Part shown: positions 20,280 through 30,846 of the stretch, in pieces
Position numbering within the stretch: the first letter of the stretch is position 1
Layout: every line of letters starts with the position of its first letter
DNA from: Galeruca laticollis
Taxonomy: Eukaryota > Arthropoda > Insecta > Coleoptera > Chrysomelidae
Assembly: GCA_963921935.1 (NCBI GenBank)
Contig: OY998175.1
Span: forward strand, 266,841,709-266,905,708
Length of the DNA: 64,000 nt
Direction: 5' to 3'
Position numbers and translations under genes: made by a program
Notes under the pieces: generated by a model
Database searches by the model: none
The model's input: only the letters and a program-made list of their open reading frames with translations
Told to the model about the DNA's origin: nothing

Positions 20280-22381
20280 GGGTCAAGTGGTGTAAAAACG
20301 AGACGATTTTTAAATCTTTTAATGTTTTCATAGGAAAGAGTACTCCAAACGGCTTGACAATTTTATGTAATATTAAAGCTTACATGTAGAATTTATATCC
20401 GTCATCAAATTTTTCAAACTACTTCAAAATTTCCGTGAAAAAAATAAAATTCGTGTCTTGTTTTTCACCCTGGTTAGGTGTAAAAACGAGACAGCTATGG
20501 CGAAAGACAAGACATGCTAATTTTATATACTTAGAACCATTTCAGAAGGCTGGGTTAAATGCGAGACACAGAAGGTTAAATATACAACAAAGTTCACATT
20601 TTTTCAATTTTTCATTTCGACAAAAAACAAAAATATGGCGCTCTGAATGACAACATAACATATATTTTTCCCTAAATATTTATGAAAATTGAAGTATTTA
20701 TTATTCTCTGGCAAAGTAATTCATAATTCTGAAATACAAGTAGGTACCTGGGTATCTTACCGATTTATAACATCACTGAACATTATATTCAACAAAACCA
20801 ATAGTAGGAAATATGAACTGTTTAACAGTACGCTTTGTTGCTCCCTGGACAGTTGGGGCAGGAAGTTGGCATTCTATATCAGTCTTCAGTACAGAATATT
20901 TTTCTGCAATCACAGGTTCCAGTAACTTGTTACCGTTGCGTCGAAGGTATATTACATCAACGTCTTCATCTCCTACTTCGTCAATTTGTGCCCCATAGAA
21001 AACTTTCTTGCATTTGGTTGAGAATCTCACTAGGACGTAGTCACCTTCTTTCAATGGTGATGATTCATCTGCTTCGTTATTTTCGAAATCGAGCGGATTC
21101 TCTTCATTACTAAAAATGTCTTGTAAAGTAAAATCTTCAATGTCGCTATCATCGTCTAATTTAACGATCTCATCATTGTCACTATCAGACTCAGACTCAC
21201 TTGGCTTCCTTGTCATCTTTGGATTTTCAGTTTTTTTCACACTTTTCTTCTCATTTTCTTATTTTTTTTAATCCCACTTAAATATTCCTCTGAAGTCAAA
21301 ACAGTGCCATCAATTTTCTTTCTTTTCTGAGATGATGGGACTGTTCCTCGAAGTTTGGACATTAAGAGTGACTCGAATGAGAGACGTTCGGTGCTTGGAG
21401 TTGAACACAATGATGTTGGCGTGTTGCTGTGAGATGCACACGATGATGTTGATGTATTACTGTGAGTGGAACACGGTGGTATTGTTGTTGTTGATAGAAT
21501 TACATCACTGTTCCTCGTTGACGGTCCAGCAACAGCAACAGATGGGTAATTTTCTTCCGCAAAGGGCAATAGTTCCGGTTCCAATTGTTCATCCACAAAA
21601 ACACTAGTCGGTTTTTCACGATATCTCTTCATTTTTTCTGAGTCCAACCGATGTGCAGGATATTTATCTTTGTTGCAAGGGTAAATTCCGGTACTAGCAA
21701 ACGCAGATTTTATTACATGTTCGCAAATGCCTTCTTCCCATATACCACACAACAAATTATAGAATTCGCTGGTCGAGCCGTTGCCATTCGATTAAAGAAT
21801 TATTCCACTTCAATTTAAGAGGACCGAAGCAGCATTTGTCCAACGGTTGCAAGACATCAGTTGTATGTGCTGGCAGTCTTAATAACGTGATATTTTCCTT
21901 ACTTGCTAGTCCGATTGTGCCCTTATCTAAATGGGTAACGTGGCCGTCCATGATGATTATTTGAGGCCTCTTCATAATCAAGGTACAAAACTTTTGGAAC
22001 CATTCTTGGAAATTATTTGTCGTCATCCAGCCTTTTTCAGAACACCCGTAGAAAGTATTTGGCAAATCTTTCGCCCCTGTAATTGAAAGACAATTCAATC
22101 GTACAATTTTAAAAAGGCAGTCGGTATCTCTTACCTTTCCAGCTACTCCACAAATGAGCCCCTTGAAAAATTATTAGCGGTGGTAGCAACACACCAGCAG
22201 CAGAAATGCATGCCATCACTGTTGTATTCTCTTTTCCGGATCCTTCTATGTTTCTGTGCACTTTTTGTCCTATTTCAGCAACGCCCTTCACTCTGTTTGG
22301 ATCTGATGAATAGCTCGTCTCATCCAAGTTCCATATTTGGCCTGGACAATCTTCCAAATTAAGCTGGCTGACACTTGACCC
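20280..22381 (-). mobile_element. pogo-family DNA transposon inserted in BEL integrase
   Basis: The ends GGGTCAAGTGG (20280-20290) and ACACTTGACCC (22371-22381) are inverted repeats. They are flanked by TA on both sides (20278-20279, 22382-22383), the pogo target duplication. The BEL integrase frame ends at KELYDFFK on one side and resumes on the other. The element encodes a transposase on the minus strand but lacks the DNA-binding N-terminus. Confidence 0.85.
20773..22370 (-). pseudogene. pogo transposase, DDD core plus C-terminal domain, missing DNA-binding half
   Basis: Minus-strand exon 1 (about 22370-22135) has WNLDET (first Asp). A 58-nt GT-AG intron (22134-22077) sits between WSSWKG and AKDLPNTF. 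Exon 2 has IIIMDGHVTHL (second Asp) and LQPLDKCCFGPLK (third Asp). All three catalytic Asp are intact. The usual psq-type helix-turn-helix and CENP-B-like domains, about 200 residues, are absent because the element's end lies in mid-transposase. A tail follows with EHVIKSAFASTGIYP and an acidic linker, then a C-terminal LKEGDYVLVRFS domain (20773-21240) shared with the second pogo copy. Frame shifts lie near 21785 and 21240. Confidence 0.8.
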
Positions 22382-22383
22382 TA

Positions 22384-24278
22384 CCTTAAACCTTGAAAAA
22401 GTCATATAATTCTTTCAGCTCATTTTTTACCCCAAGGAAATTAGTTCCATTATCACTGAATATGATCGAAGGATTACCTCTTCTTGAGATAAATCTTTTC
22501 AATGTAAGTATATAAGCATTAGTCAATAAACTAGAAACCAGTTCTAGATGAACAGCCTTGGAAATCATACAAATAAACACAGCAACATAACATTTTATTA
22601 AAGGAGCCTTACGCGAGATGTGACGATTTAATAAAAAATAGACCACCAAAATCCACTCCAACTTTAGAAAAAGGTCTGCACGGTTCCAATCTATCTGAAG
22701 GTAAATTTGACATCATTTGTTCAGAGTATTTTGAATTGAAGGTAGTCAAATTGAAAATTTCTGATCATAAGGCAGATCAGAATTAGCTAAACGACCTCCT
22801 AATCTAAAAATACCAGAATTGTCAATAAAGGGAGCTAAATGCAAGATATGTTTATTGGAAATGAATTTACTAGCCACTAATTTTGAAATTTTCTTTAAAA
22901 AGTACTGTATTTGCAAAAATTTTATTATAAAAACTTGTGCATTTTTTGTTGATTTTGATATTATTCAAGAATCACAAAAGACAAGAACTCTTTTTAATTT
23001 AACAATCGAGGAATATTTTGAAAATAGGGCATTCCGAAAATCTAACAAAGTATCTTGTTTAATATTAAGTAACGAAACGTTAATATTTTTTGCCTCAGGA
23101 ATGTTATATTTCATTTGATGAAAATTCATTTAAATCTACATGTGAATCTTCTAGAAATTGTGGCCCATGCCACCACAACGACCTTTTGATTATGTTCTTT
23201 GGAGGAATGCCTCTAGTAATCAAATCTGCAGGAATAGTTTTTGAATCTATGTGCCGCCACTGACAGTTAGAAATTAAATTTTGAATTTCAGAAACTCTAT
23301 TTGACACAAAAATAGTCCACCTAGAAGGATGTGATTTTAGTCTACACAAGACTATTTGAGAATCTGTCCACAAATTCGTAGTAAATGTAGGAATTTTATT
23401 TTTAAAAATTGAAATTATTTTTGTAATCGAATTTGCTAATAAGACTGCAGCACATAACTCAAGACGTGCTAGTGTAATATTTTTTAAAGGAGTTACTCTA
23501 CTTTTTGAAGCTATAAAATTACAAGAAATCAAACCATTGTCATAGAATGCACGAATATAAACAACAGCACCATATGCCTTCAAGCTACTATCGGAAAATC
23601 CATGAAATTCAATTTTCACATTTTTATTTTTGACGAAAATGTGTCTATGAATTAATAACTGAGAAAGTTCATGAATCTGTGAAATGAAATTTGTCCACTG
23701 ATGTAGAAGTTCAGAGTTTAATTAATCATCCCAACCTAATTTTGACAACCACCAAATATTTTGCATTAGAATTTTTGCTACTACAAGGACAGGAGCCCTA
23801 AGGAATCAAGCATATGTGCAATTTGGGATAGGACAACACATTTAGTAATCAAATTTTTACTAAGATTTTTAGGAAGTTTTACTGAAAATTGATCCAAATT
23901 TGGATCCCACGAAACGCCTAACACTTTATTTGAAGAATTTTCCACTTTCTTGAGAATTATTTTTTATAACGTTTCTTAGAAATTGTGGGTCATTACAAGC
24001 CCACGTATGCAATGAAAAATTTGCTGACTGTAACAACTTTACTAGCTGATTATAAGTTTTAGTCAAATTATCTATAGAATCACTACTTGATAAAATATCA
24101 TCTACATAACACTGAGAAAGAATGGTATTAGAAGCTAAGGGAATTTTTTCTTTATTTCTATAAGCTAACTCATTCAGTCTACGAGTAGCTAAATATGGAG
24201 CACTATTTGTGCCATATGTAACAGTTAGTAGTTGTAAGCATATTAGAGCATCTGTAGGATTTTCTCGCCATAATATAT
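22384..24278 (-). pseudogene. BEL pol: RT C-terminal part, RNase H, integrase N-terminal part
   Basis: Downward from 24278: LWRENPT and VTYGTNSAPYLATR, the RT catalytic CYVDDILSS (about 24095), and the HTW block. LGWDD (about 23730) precedes RNase H, which is seen as GFSDSSLKAYGAVVY, ARLELCAAVLLA, TDSQIVLCRL and RGIPPK (23104-23619). Next come a linker and the integrase core with SKAVHLELVSSL, FISRRGNPSIIFSDNGTNF (catalytic Asp) and KNELKELYDFF, where the pogo element interrupts. Stops and frameshifts separate these blocks (23720, 23920, 22700). The gypsy element interrupts the upstream side at 24278/30843. Confidence 0.9.
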
Positions 24279-24789
24279 TGTTACGAACTCGCACACCGAA
24301 GCAGATACTAAGTACGGTCCTGTAACCTTATGTTAACTGAGTTAAAAAAATGGCGAGCACGCCGAATTCTGGGAAGGTCTATTGGGATTTATTGTGACAG
24401 TTTTTATAGACATGTTCTCGGAAGGTCTTTTAAGGATTGAGCCGGCAATCGAGAAATATCGCGAAAGGCATTTGTTTCGTGTAAGCCGCAGTCCAGAATT
24501 CTCTAGTAAAAAAGGCACTAGTATATAAAAAGAACCGATCAGCGAACCAGTTAGTTGATAAAGCGATCTCGTGAAATAAATAAACCGAAATATCGATCAG
24601 TAAAGTGTTTATATAAATTAATAATTAAGTTTGTGTGCATATAAATTAAATTTAAGTGACTAGTTGAGTATATATAGATTAAGTGTTAGTGATTAGTTAA
24701 GTGTTTAAATAAATTATTAAGTAGCCATACCGTGTGTTTAAAATTTATCCCACCCGTTTATTGTTTAAATAAATTACAAAAACATTACA
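24279..24789 (+). repeat. gypsy 5' LTR
   Basis: It starts TGTTACGAACTCG and ends AAAACATTACA, and is 97% identical by eye to 30332-30842. A GTATATAAAAAG sequence near 24520-24531 is a plausible TATA box for the element's promoter (inference). Confidence 0.93.
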
Positions 24790-24790
24790 T

Positions 24791-24808
24791 TGGTGTCAGA
24801 AGTGGGAT
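24791..24808 (+). promoter_or_regulatory. Primer binding site, tRNA-Leu type
   Basis: TGGTGTCAGAAGTGGGAT begins one base after the LTR and is complementary to the CCA-containing 3' end of animal tRNA-Leu. Minus-strand DNA synthesis would be primed here. Confidence 0.75.
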
Positions 24809-24833
24809 AATATAAATAAATAGCTACATCAAA

Positions 24834-26160
24834 ATGGCCAAGAGACTGAGTGATATGAAAGTGGCGGAATTAAGAGCAGAATTGGAAGATCGCGAGTTGG
24901 AAAGGTAAGAAGAGCGAATTAATATAAAGACTCAAAATGGCACTGGAAAGTGAAGGTTTGGATCCTGGAACATTCTTATTCAAAGACGAGGCTTCCAGCT
25001 TAATCTCGTCAATTTCTGATATGAAGAATGATTTTTCTGCAATGAAGAACGATATTTCTGCCATGGAAGAGAAGATTTCAACGAATGTGAAAAACGATAT
25101 TTCTACTATGAAGAATGATATTTCTACTAATATGGACGAGAAGATTTCCACTATGAAGAATGATATTTCTACTAATATGGACGAGAAGATTTCCACTATG
25201 AAGAATTACATTTCTGCCGATATCTTATCGTTAAAAAATGACATTGCTGCTGACGTCGACAATAAAATTTCGTCTCTAAAATCAGACATTGAAAATAAGA
25301 GGACAACGATAGACGTGAGAATCAAGGAATTTGAGAGAAATATGGCAGATTTAAGAACACAAGACACGCCAGCAGAAGAAAAGAAGATTAAACATATAAA
25401 ACCCTGCAGGCCAGAAATAAATTCTAGGATAGAAGACATTGGCAGTTTTGCACGAGTCAAGACCACAACATTCGACGGAAAGACATCGTGGACCAATTAT
25501 TTGAAACAGTTTGAAGCAGCTGCTAGAGTGAATAATTAGTCCGACATGGAGAAGGCTGTGAACTTAACTATCGCGATTAAGGGAGATGCCTTAGACGTAC
25601 TTCAGACGATACCGCTTGAAGAAACGGATGACTTCGAGCTGCTGAAGAAGAGGTTGGACATGCGATACGGTCACGAACATCTAGAACATTTGTACCAATC
25701 CCAGCTGAAAAACGGAAGGCAGAATCGTGACGAAGCACTTCAAGAATATGAAGTGGATATTGCCCGACTCGTTCGATTTCCTTATCTATCAGCAGCAGAG
25801 AACATGATGGAATGCCTGGGCATAAAGGCGTTTATTGATGGCTCACGTGACCCCGATATGCAGAGGACGCTTCGCTTAGCCCATCCCAAAACATTAGTTG
25901 ACGCATTGACAGCTGCTCTTGAATATGAAGCAGCAACGAAGGCTTCGAGTTACAACAGAGTAAGGACCATCCAAGAAGAAGGCGACGAAGACAAGTTTGA
26001 CCAGATCGTCAGCTTGATCAAAAGTATTATGAACAAGAAGCCGAGAAAGATTAGATGCTAGAATTGTAGCGAGCTAGGGCATGTACGCAGTTCATGTAAG
26101 CGCCCCAGGACACCTGCAAACCAAGAACTCCAGGTACAGGAAAACTAGAACGGGACGGCT
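24834..26160 (+). pseudogene. gypsy Gag: SAP-like N-terminus, coiled coil, capsid, zinc knuckle
   Basis: The likely start is ATG 24834 (MAKRLSDMKVAELRAELEDR, SAP-like). A stop at 24906 and a frame change break it before 24937. The next part holds a coiled coil of repeated MKNDIS and MDEKIST units, including two exact tandem copies of a 45-bp unit near 25100-25200. A capsid-like region follows (25430-26050), with an in-frame TAG at 25537. A zinc knuckle of CX2CX4HX4C form (NCSELGHVRSSC) begins at 26056; a TAG at 26059-26061 falls inside it. Gag packages the RNA into particles; this copy cannot do so intact. Confidence 0.88.
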
Positions 26161-28530
26161 ACGAGGGGGCTGCACCGATCCATGATCGTTCCAAAGACCC
26201 TCTCATATTGATAGCTTCTCTCAGATGTCGCAACGACAGTGTATATGTGGATGGCGAAGTGAATGGCAAGAAATATGCTCTGCTGCTTGACACCGGAGCA
26301 ACTAGAACCATTATCCGACCAGAGATAATAAACCTCAAGAAGAAGCTTCTACCAACGAGACTGCGACTGCGGACCGCCACAGGCGAGAGTGCCAACGTTC
26401 ATGGGGTAACACAAATCCAATTGGGAATTGGCGCAGAAAAGTTCACGCATACGGTAATCGTAGCTGACATTGAAGAAGACGTGATTCTGGGAATGGACGT
26501 AATGAATGTACATGGTTTCCAATTAGACTTTAGAAACAGCACCATTGAAGTGGGTTCCAAGGAGGTATTCCTTCATCCACATGAGGGCAGCGCGGTGTTG
26601 GCAGCTGTACAGGAAGATACCGTTCTACCTGCACGAAGCGAAACCATTATAGTAGCACGGCTACAGGGAATAATGGAGGAAGGTACACCGGTTATAATGG
26701 AACCAAGGAACCACGACGAGGAGGTTGGCAAAGGAGTACTAATTGGAAAAGGATTGGTTACGTCGGCGAAGGAGATCCCTGTACGATTGATAAACGTGAA
26801 CGATTACCCAGTTACCATCAAGAAGGAAACCAGGATTGGATCCTGCGTACCAGTGACGTCTATAGTTCGCCAGACAACGACCACTGTTAATTCTAATGCC
26901 AGATTCGAACAGATGTTATTAGTAGCTGGTCAATCTTTGGATCGAGCTGAAAAAAAGAGAATGAGAGAATTTCTCTTGCAGTATCGAAACTTATTCGTAC
27001 CAAAAGGAGGAAAGACTGGCAGAACATCAGCCGTCAAACTCAAAATCGATACTGGTAATGCTAAGCCAATTAGACAGATCGAAGACTTCAACGAGAGAAG
27101 AGAGAGGAAGCTGAAAGAATAATTCGAGAGATGGCAGAAGAAAAAGTAATAGAACCAACTAGTCCATGGGTGTCTCGAGTAGTGCTCGTCAAGAAAAAGG
27201 ATGGAACTACGAGATTCTGCGTGGATTATCGTCAGCTTAACAACGTGACGAAGAAAGACAGCTATCCTCTGCCTCGATTTGACGATACACTAGACACTTT
27301 GGCCGGCAGCAAACTGTTTTCCACCTTGGACCTGAAGTCTGGTTATTGGCAAGTGGAAATGAACCCAGAAGATAAAGAGAAGACTGCTTTTACCACCGGA
27401 TCTGGATTATGGCAATTCCACGTCATGCCATTCGGGCTCTGTAATGCGCCTGCGACATTTGAAAGACTCATGGGAAATGTCTTGAGAGGGTTGTCTTGGA
27501 TGACATGCCTGGTCTATTTGGACGACGTCGTAGTACTGGGGAAGACATTTTCCAAACATCTGAAGAATTTGGAAGACGTATTCAAACGACTCCAAGCTGC
27601 CCAGCTCATGTTAAACCCGAAGAAATGTCAGCTGTTTCAAAACCGACTCAACTATCTAGGTCATATAGTGAGCAATGAAGGAGTGGCGGTGGATCCAGAG
27701 AATATTGCTTCCATTCAGCAATGGCCGCAACCAACCGACAAACATCAAATTAGGAGTTTCCTTGGACTTTGCACATATTATAGAAGATTTATCAGGAAGT
27801 TTGGAGATATTGCCAAGCCTCTAACGCGACTTACAGAAGAGGTAAGAGCTTTCCAATGGGACGAAGACTGTCAAGCGGCTTTTGAAACCTTGAAGAGGCG
27901 TTTAACCTTGGCACCGATATCAGGATATCCATTACCAGAGGGAGACTTTATTCTTGACACTGACGCAAGCAATGTAGGAATTGGTAGAGTGCTCTCACAG
28001 ATCCAAGGAGGGCAAGAAAGAGTGCTGGGATATTTCAGTAAAGTCCTCTCCAAACCAGAACGGAACTACTACGTCACAAGAAGAGAACTTTTGGTGGTAG
28101 TGAAGTCCGTGGAACACTTTTATCAGTATCTCTATGGTAGGAAGTTTTTAATCCGGACTGATCATGCAGCACTCAAGTGGTTGATGCAGTTCAAGAATCC
28201 CGAGGGCCAGATCGCTAGATGTATTGAACGACTTCAAGAGTACGATTTCAACATCGAATATCGAGCTGGTGTGAGTCACTGAAATGCCGACTCCCTGTCC
28301 AGACGGCCGTGCCCAACAGGCTGCTCCCACTGCAACAAGGTGGAATCTAGGGAAGCTGCAGTTTCAAGAACTACTGTAGTCAACGAGGAATGGTCACCCA
28401 CCAGGATCAGAGAAGATCAGGAGAATGATCCTCACCTGAGGATGATCCGGAAATGGAAGAAAGAAAATCGGCGACCTACCTGGCGAGAAGTGTCAAAATT
28501 TTCACCGAAACTCAAGGCGTCTTGGGCTCA
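26161..28530 (+). pseudogene. gypsy Pol: protease, reverse transcriptase, RNase H
   Basis: Protease: ALLLDTGATRTII, catalytic Asp near 26287, with the second motif DVILGMDVM. A frame change at about 27090-27122 follows (stop 27120-27122), then RT: SPWVSRVVLVKKKDGTTRFC, DLKSGYWQVEM, MPFGLCNAPATFERLM and the catalytic LVYLDDVVVLG (about 27510-27545). RNase H: LDTDASNVGIG, RELLVVVKSVEHF, RTDHAALKWL. A TGA at 28280-28282 replaces a residue just before NADSLSRRPC. The RT-RNase H stretch 27131-28282 is otherwise unbroken, showing this is a recent copy. The gypsy assignment is firm from the order and motifs. Confidence 0.95.
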
Positions 28531-29704
28531 GTGGAAGAAGGGCGGTTGAAAAGACTCCTTGAAAACGATGATGGTTCCGAGATGAGGAGACAGCTAGTTA
28601 TCCCGAGAACAAGAGTAGCTGAGGTAGTGAAGAAGTTACACGACAGTCCATCGGGAGGTCATCTGGGAGTGCAGAAAACCCTCCAGCGAATACGCGAGAG
28701 GTTTTATTGGATGAACAGCTCCGATGAGGTGAAGGACTGGTGTAAGAAATGTACGACTTGTGCTGCGAGTAATGGACCACATCGCAATAGAAAGGCACCC
28801 ATGAAAAAGGAACAATGCTGGAAGCCCTCTCGAAAGGATTGCTTTAGATATCGCTGGACCTTTACCGACCACCGAAAATGGTGGCAAATACATACTGGTT
28901 GTAATGGATTATTCCACAAAGTGGGTGGGAATTTACGCTATCCCAAACCAAGAGGCCACAACTGTAGCAGATGTATTGGTGAAAGAATTTATCAGCCGAT
29001 ATGGAGTGCCCTTGGAAGTCCACAGCGACCAGGGAAGAAAGTTCGAAAGTCATTTATCTCAGGAGATTTGCGAGAAGCTGGGAATAAGGAAGACCAGGAC
29101 AACAGCATTACATCCACATTCAGATGGAATGGTCCAGAGATTGAACAGAGCTATTGGAAAATACCTGTCCAAAGTAGTATCCAGCCATCAGAGAGATTGG
29201 GACCAGTATCTTTCCCTATTCGCATTGGCTTATCGATCTGCCGTCAATGAGTCCACGGGTGAAACACCGGCTAAAATCCTGTTTGGACGTGAAATGAGGC
29301 TTCCTTGTGACCTGGAATTTGGCTGTCGGCCTGGAGAAGATCTAGCAGGCGAAGACTACGCGATCCAATTGAGAAGAAGGCTGGACGATATTCATGAATT
29401 AGTTCGAACAAATCTTCAAGTTGCCAGCGACAGAATGAAAAGTCGGTAGGACACGCAGGCCACAGAAGGCAATTTTAAAGAAGGTGACAAAGTATGGTTA
29501 CAGAGCCCGACGAGGAGAAAAGCATTTTCTCCAAAATTACAAAATTCCTGGGAAGGTCCATACTTAATCAAGAAAAGGATCAATGATGTTATATATCGCA
29601 TAAGCAAGATCCCCAACGGAAAACCAAAAGTAGTTCACTAAAACCGACTAGCGCCATTCGAAGGAGACCATGACCTGGAGGAAGGAGTAAACCTTATTGG
29701 AGAT
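28531..29704 (+). pseudogene. gypsy integrase
   Basis: The N-terminal zinc finger (HX7H: HDSPSGGH, then CKKCTTC) lies in one frame (28550-28780). After a frame change near 28810 the core resumes with GVPLEVHSDQG (catalytic Asp) and ALHPHSDGMVQRLNRA. The last position of the DDE triad, Glu in the usual DGMVERFNR, is Gln here. The C-terminal GDKVWLQ, WEGPYLIKK and NRLAPF blocks run to about 29665 with stops at 29447 and 29639. Integrase joins the DNA copy to the genome; frameshifts and the missing Glu rule out activity. The frame then continues directly into the macro domain. Confidence 0.9.
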
Positions 29705-30331
29705 GTGACTGACCCTACCTTCGAGGAATTTATGGGCACGTATGGAGGTACCGGGAAAGCTAGATATGGAGTCACTTCGGAACAACAACAAGATTTGTTC
29801 ACTATCCCGGAAGATTATTCACTGGCATACAACATCTCCGCCCGTATCAAGAACGCACGAGGGTTGGCAACCGTCTTTCGAAAGAAGTTCGGGCAATTAG
29901 AAAAACTTGAAGACCAGATTCCAGCCCCTGGCAAGACACTGAAACTGAAACATAATTCGCGGTACGTCTTCTACGTGGTAACTAAAGATGAATTTAAAGA
30001 TCGATCTACCTACCGCGATGTGTGGGAAGCACTTCGTAACCTTCGAGACTATGTTTTAGAATCCAGTGTGAAGAAACTGGCTATGCCTAAGATAGCGAGT
30101 TACCAGTTGGATTGGCGAATCATCAGGAACATGGTAGAGATTATCTTCCAAGATACCGGTGTCCAGATATTAATTTGCAGCTACAGCCCCCGTTATCAGT
30201 ATCCGATGAAGACGTGCCCTGCTATTTCCATAAGATTGGAAAGTGTAGAAATGAAGTCAGTTGTCGATTCAAACATCCAGTCTCGGCTACACAAAAGTTC
30301 CAGGAGGAACTTTCATTTAAGGAGGGGGTAA
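29705..30331 (+). pseudogene. Macro domain (OARD1/TARG1-like) plus CCCH zinc finger, C-terminal module of gypsy Pol
   Basis: The ORF is in the same frame as RT and the integrase core. After a short linker it reads QQDLFTIPEDYSLAYNISA, NARGLATVFRKKFG, NSRYVFYVVTK, TYRDVWEALRNL and KLAMPKIASYQLDW. This is the order of motifs in macro-domain ADP-ribosyl hydrolases of the OARD1/TARG1 class, over about 145 residues (29750-30180). Those enzymes remove ADP-ribose from acidic residues; OARD1 uses a Lys in the VTK-type strand and an Asp in a GLD loop. The Lys is present, but the GLD loop is replaced by SYQLD, so activity is doubtful. At a run of five C (30187-30191) the frame shifts, and the next frame encodes a CX7CX5CX3H finger (Cys 30220, Cys 30244, Cys 30262, His 30274). 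It then runs through the polypurine tract into the LTR. Confidence 0.8.
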
Positions 30332-30842
30332 TATTACGAACTCGCATACCGAAGCAGATACTAAGTACGGTCCTGTAACCTTATGTTAACGGAGTTAAAA
30401 AAATGGCGAGCGCGCCGAATTCTGGGAAGGTCTATTGGGATTTATTGTGACAGTTTTTATAGACATGTTCTCGGAAGGTCTTTTAAGGATTGAGCCGGCA
30501 ATCGAGAAATATCGCGAAAGGCATTGGTTTCGTGTAAGCTGCAGTCCAGAATTCTCTAGTAAAAAATGCACTAGTATATAAAAAGGACCGATCAGCGGAC
30601 CAGTTAGTTGATAAAGTGATCTCGTGAAATAAATAAACCGAAAAATCGATCAGTAAAGTGTTTATATAAATTAATAATTAAGTTTGTGTGCATATAAATT
30701 AAATTTAAGTGACTAGTTGAGTATATATAAATTAAGTGTTAGTGATTAGTTAAGTGTTTAAATAAATTAGTAAGTAGCCATACCGTGTGTTTAAAATTTA
30801 TCCCACCCGTTTATTGTTTAAATAAATAACAAAAACATTACA
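30332..30842 (+). repeat. gypsy 3' LTR
   Basis: 511 bp, starting TATTACGAACTCG (TG to TA against the 5' LTR) and ending CATTACA. The polypurine tract AAGGAGGGGG (30319-30328) lies just upstream. Fourteen substitutions from the 5' LTR were counted by eye and no indels. Confidence 0.93.
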
Positions 30843-30846
30843 ATAT

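Larger units (their letters stand above)
24279..30842 (+). mobile_element. Ty3/gypsy LTR retrotransposon carrying a macro domain and CCCH finger
   Basis: A full-length 6.56-kb element with 511-bp LTRs and a 4-bp ATAT target duplication (24275-24278, 30843-30846). It lies in opposite orientation to the BEL element and interrupts the BEL RT. Order: LTR, tRNA-Leu-type PBS, gag (SAP-like start, coiled coil, zinc knuckle), protease, RT, RNase H, integrase, macro domain, CCCH finger, polypurine tract, LTR. Several stops and frameshifts make this copy defective. The LTRs differ at 14 of 511 positions by eye, so it is much younger than the BEL host. Confidence 0.95.

Noticed and set aside
24870..25196. 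108-codon minus ORF rich in Phe, Ile and Ser with repeated units
   Set aside because: It is the antisense shadow of the gypsy Gag coiled-coil repeat on the plus strand.
28453..29250. One 265-codon ORF considered as a single protein
   Set aside because: Only its first part (to about 28810) is integrase; the remainder is out of frame with the integrase core, which continues in the frame starting near 28904.
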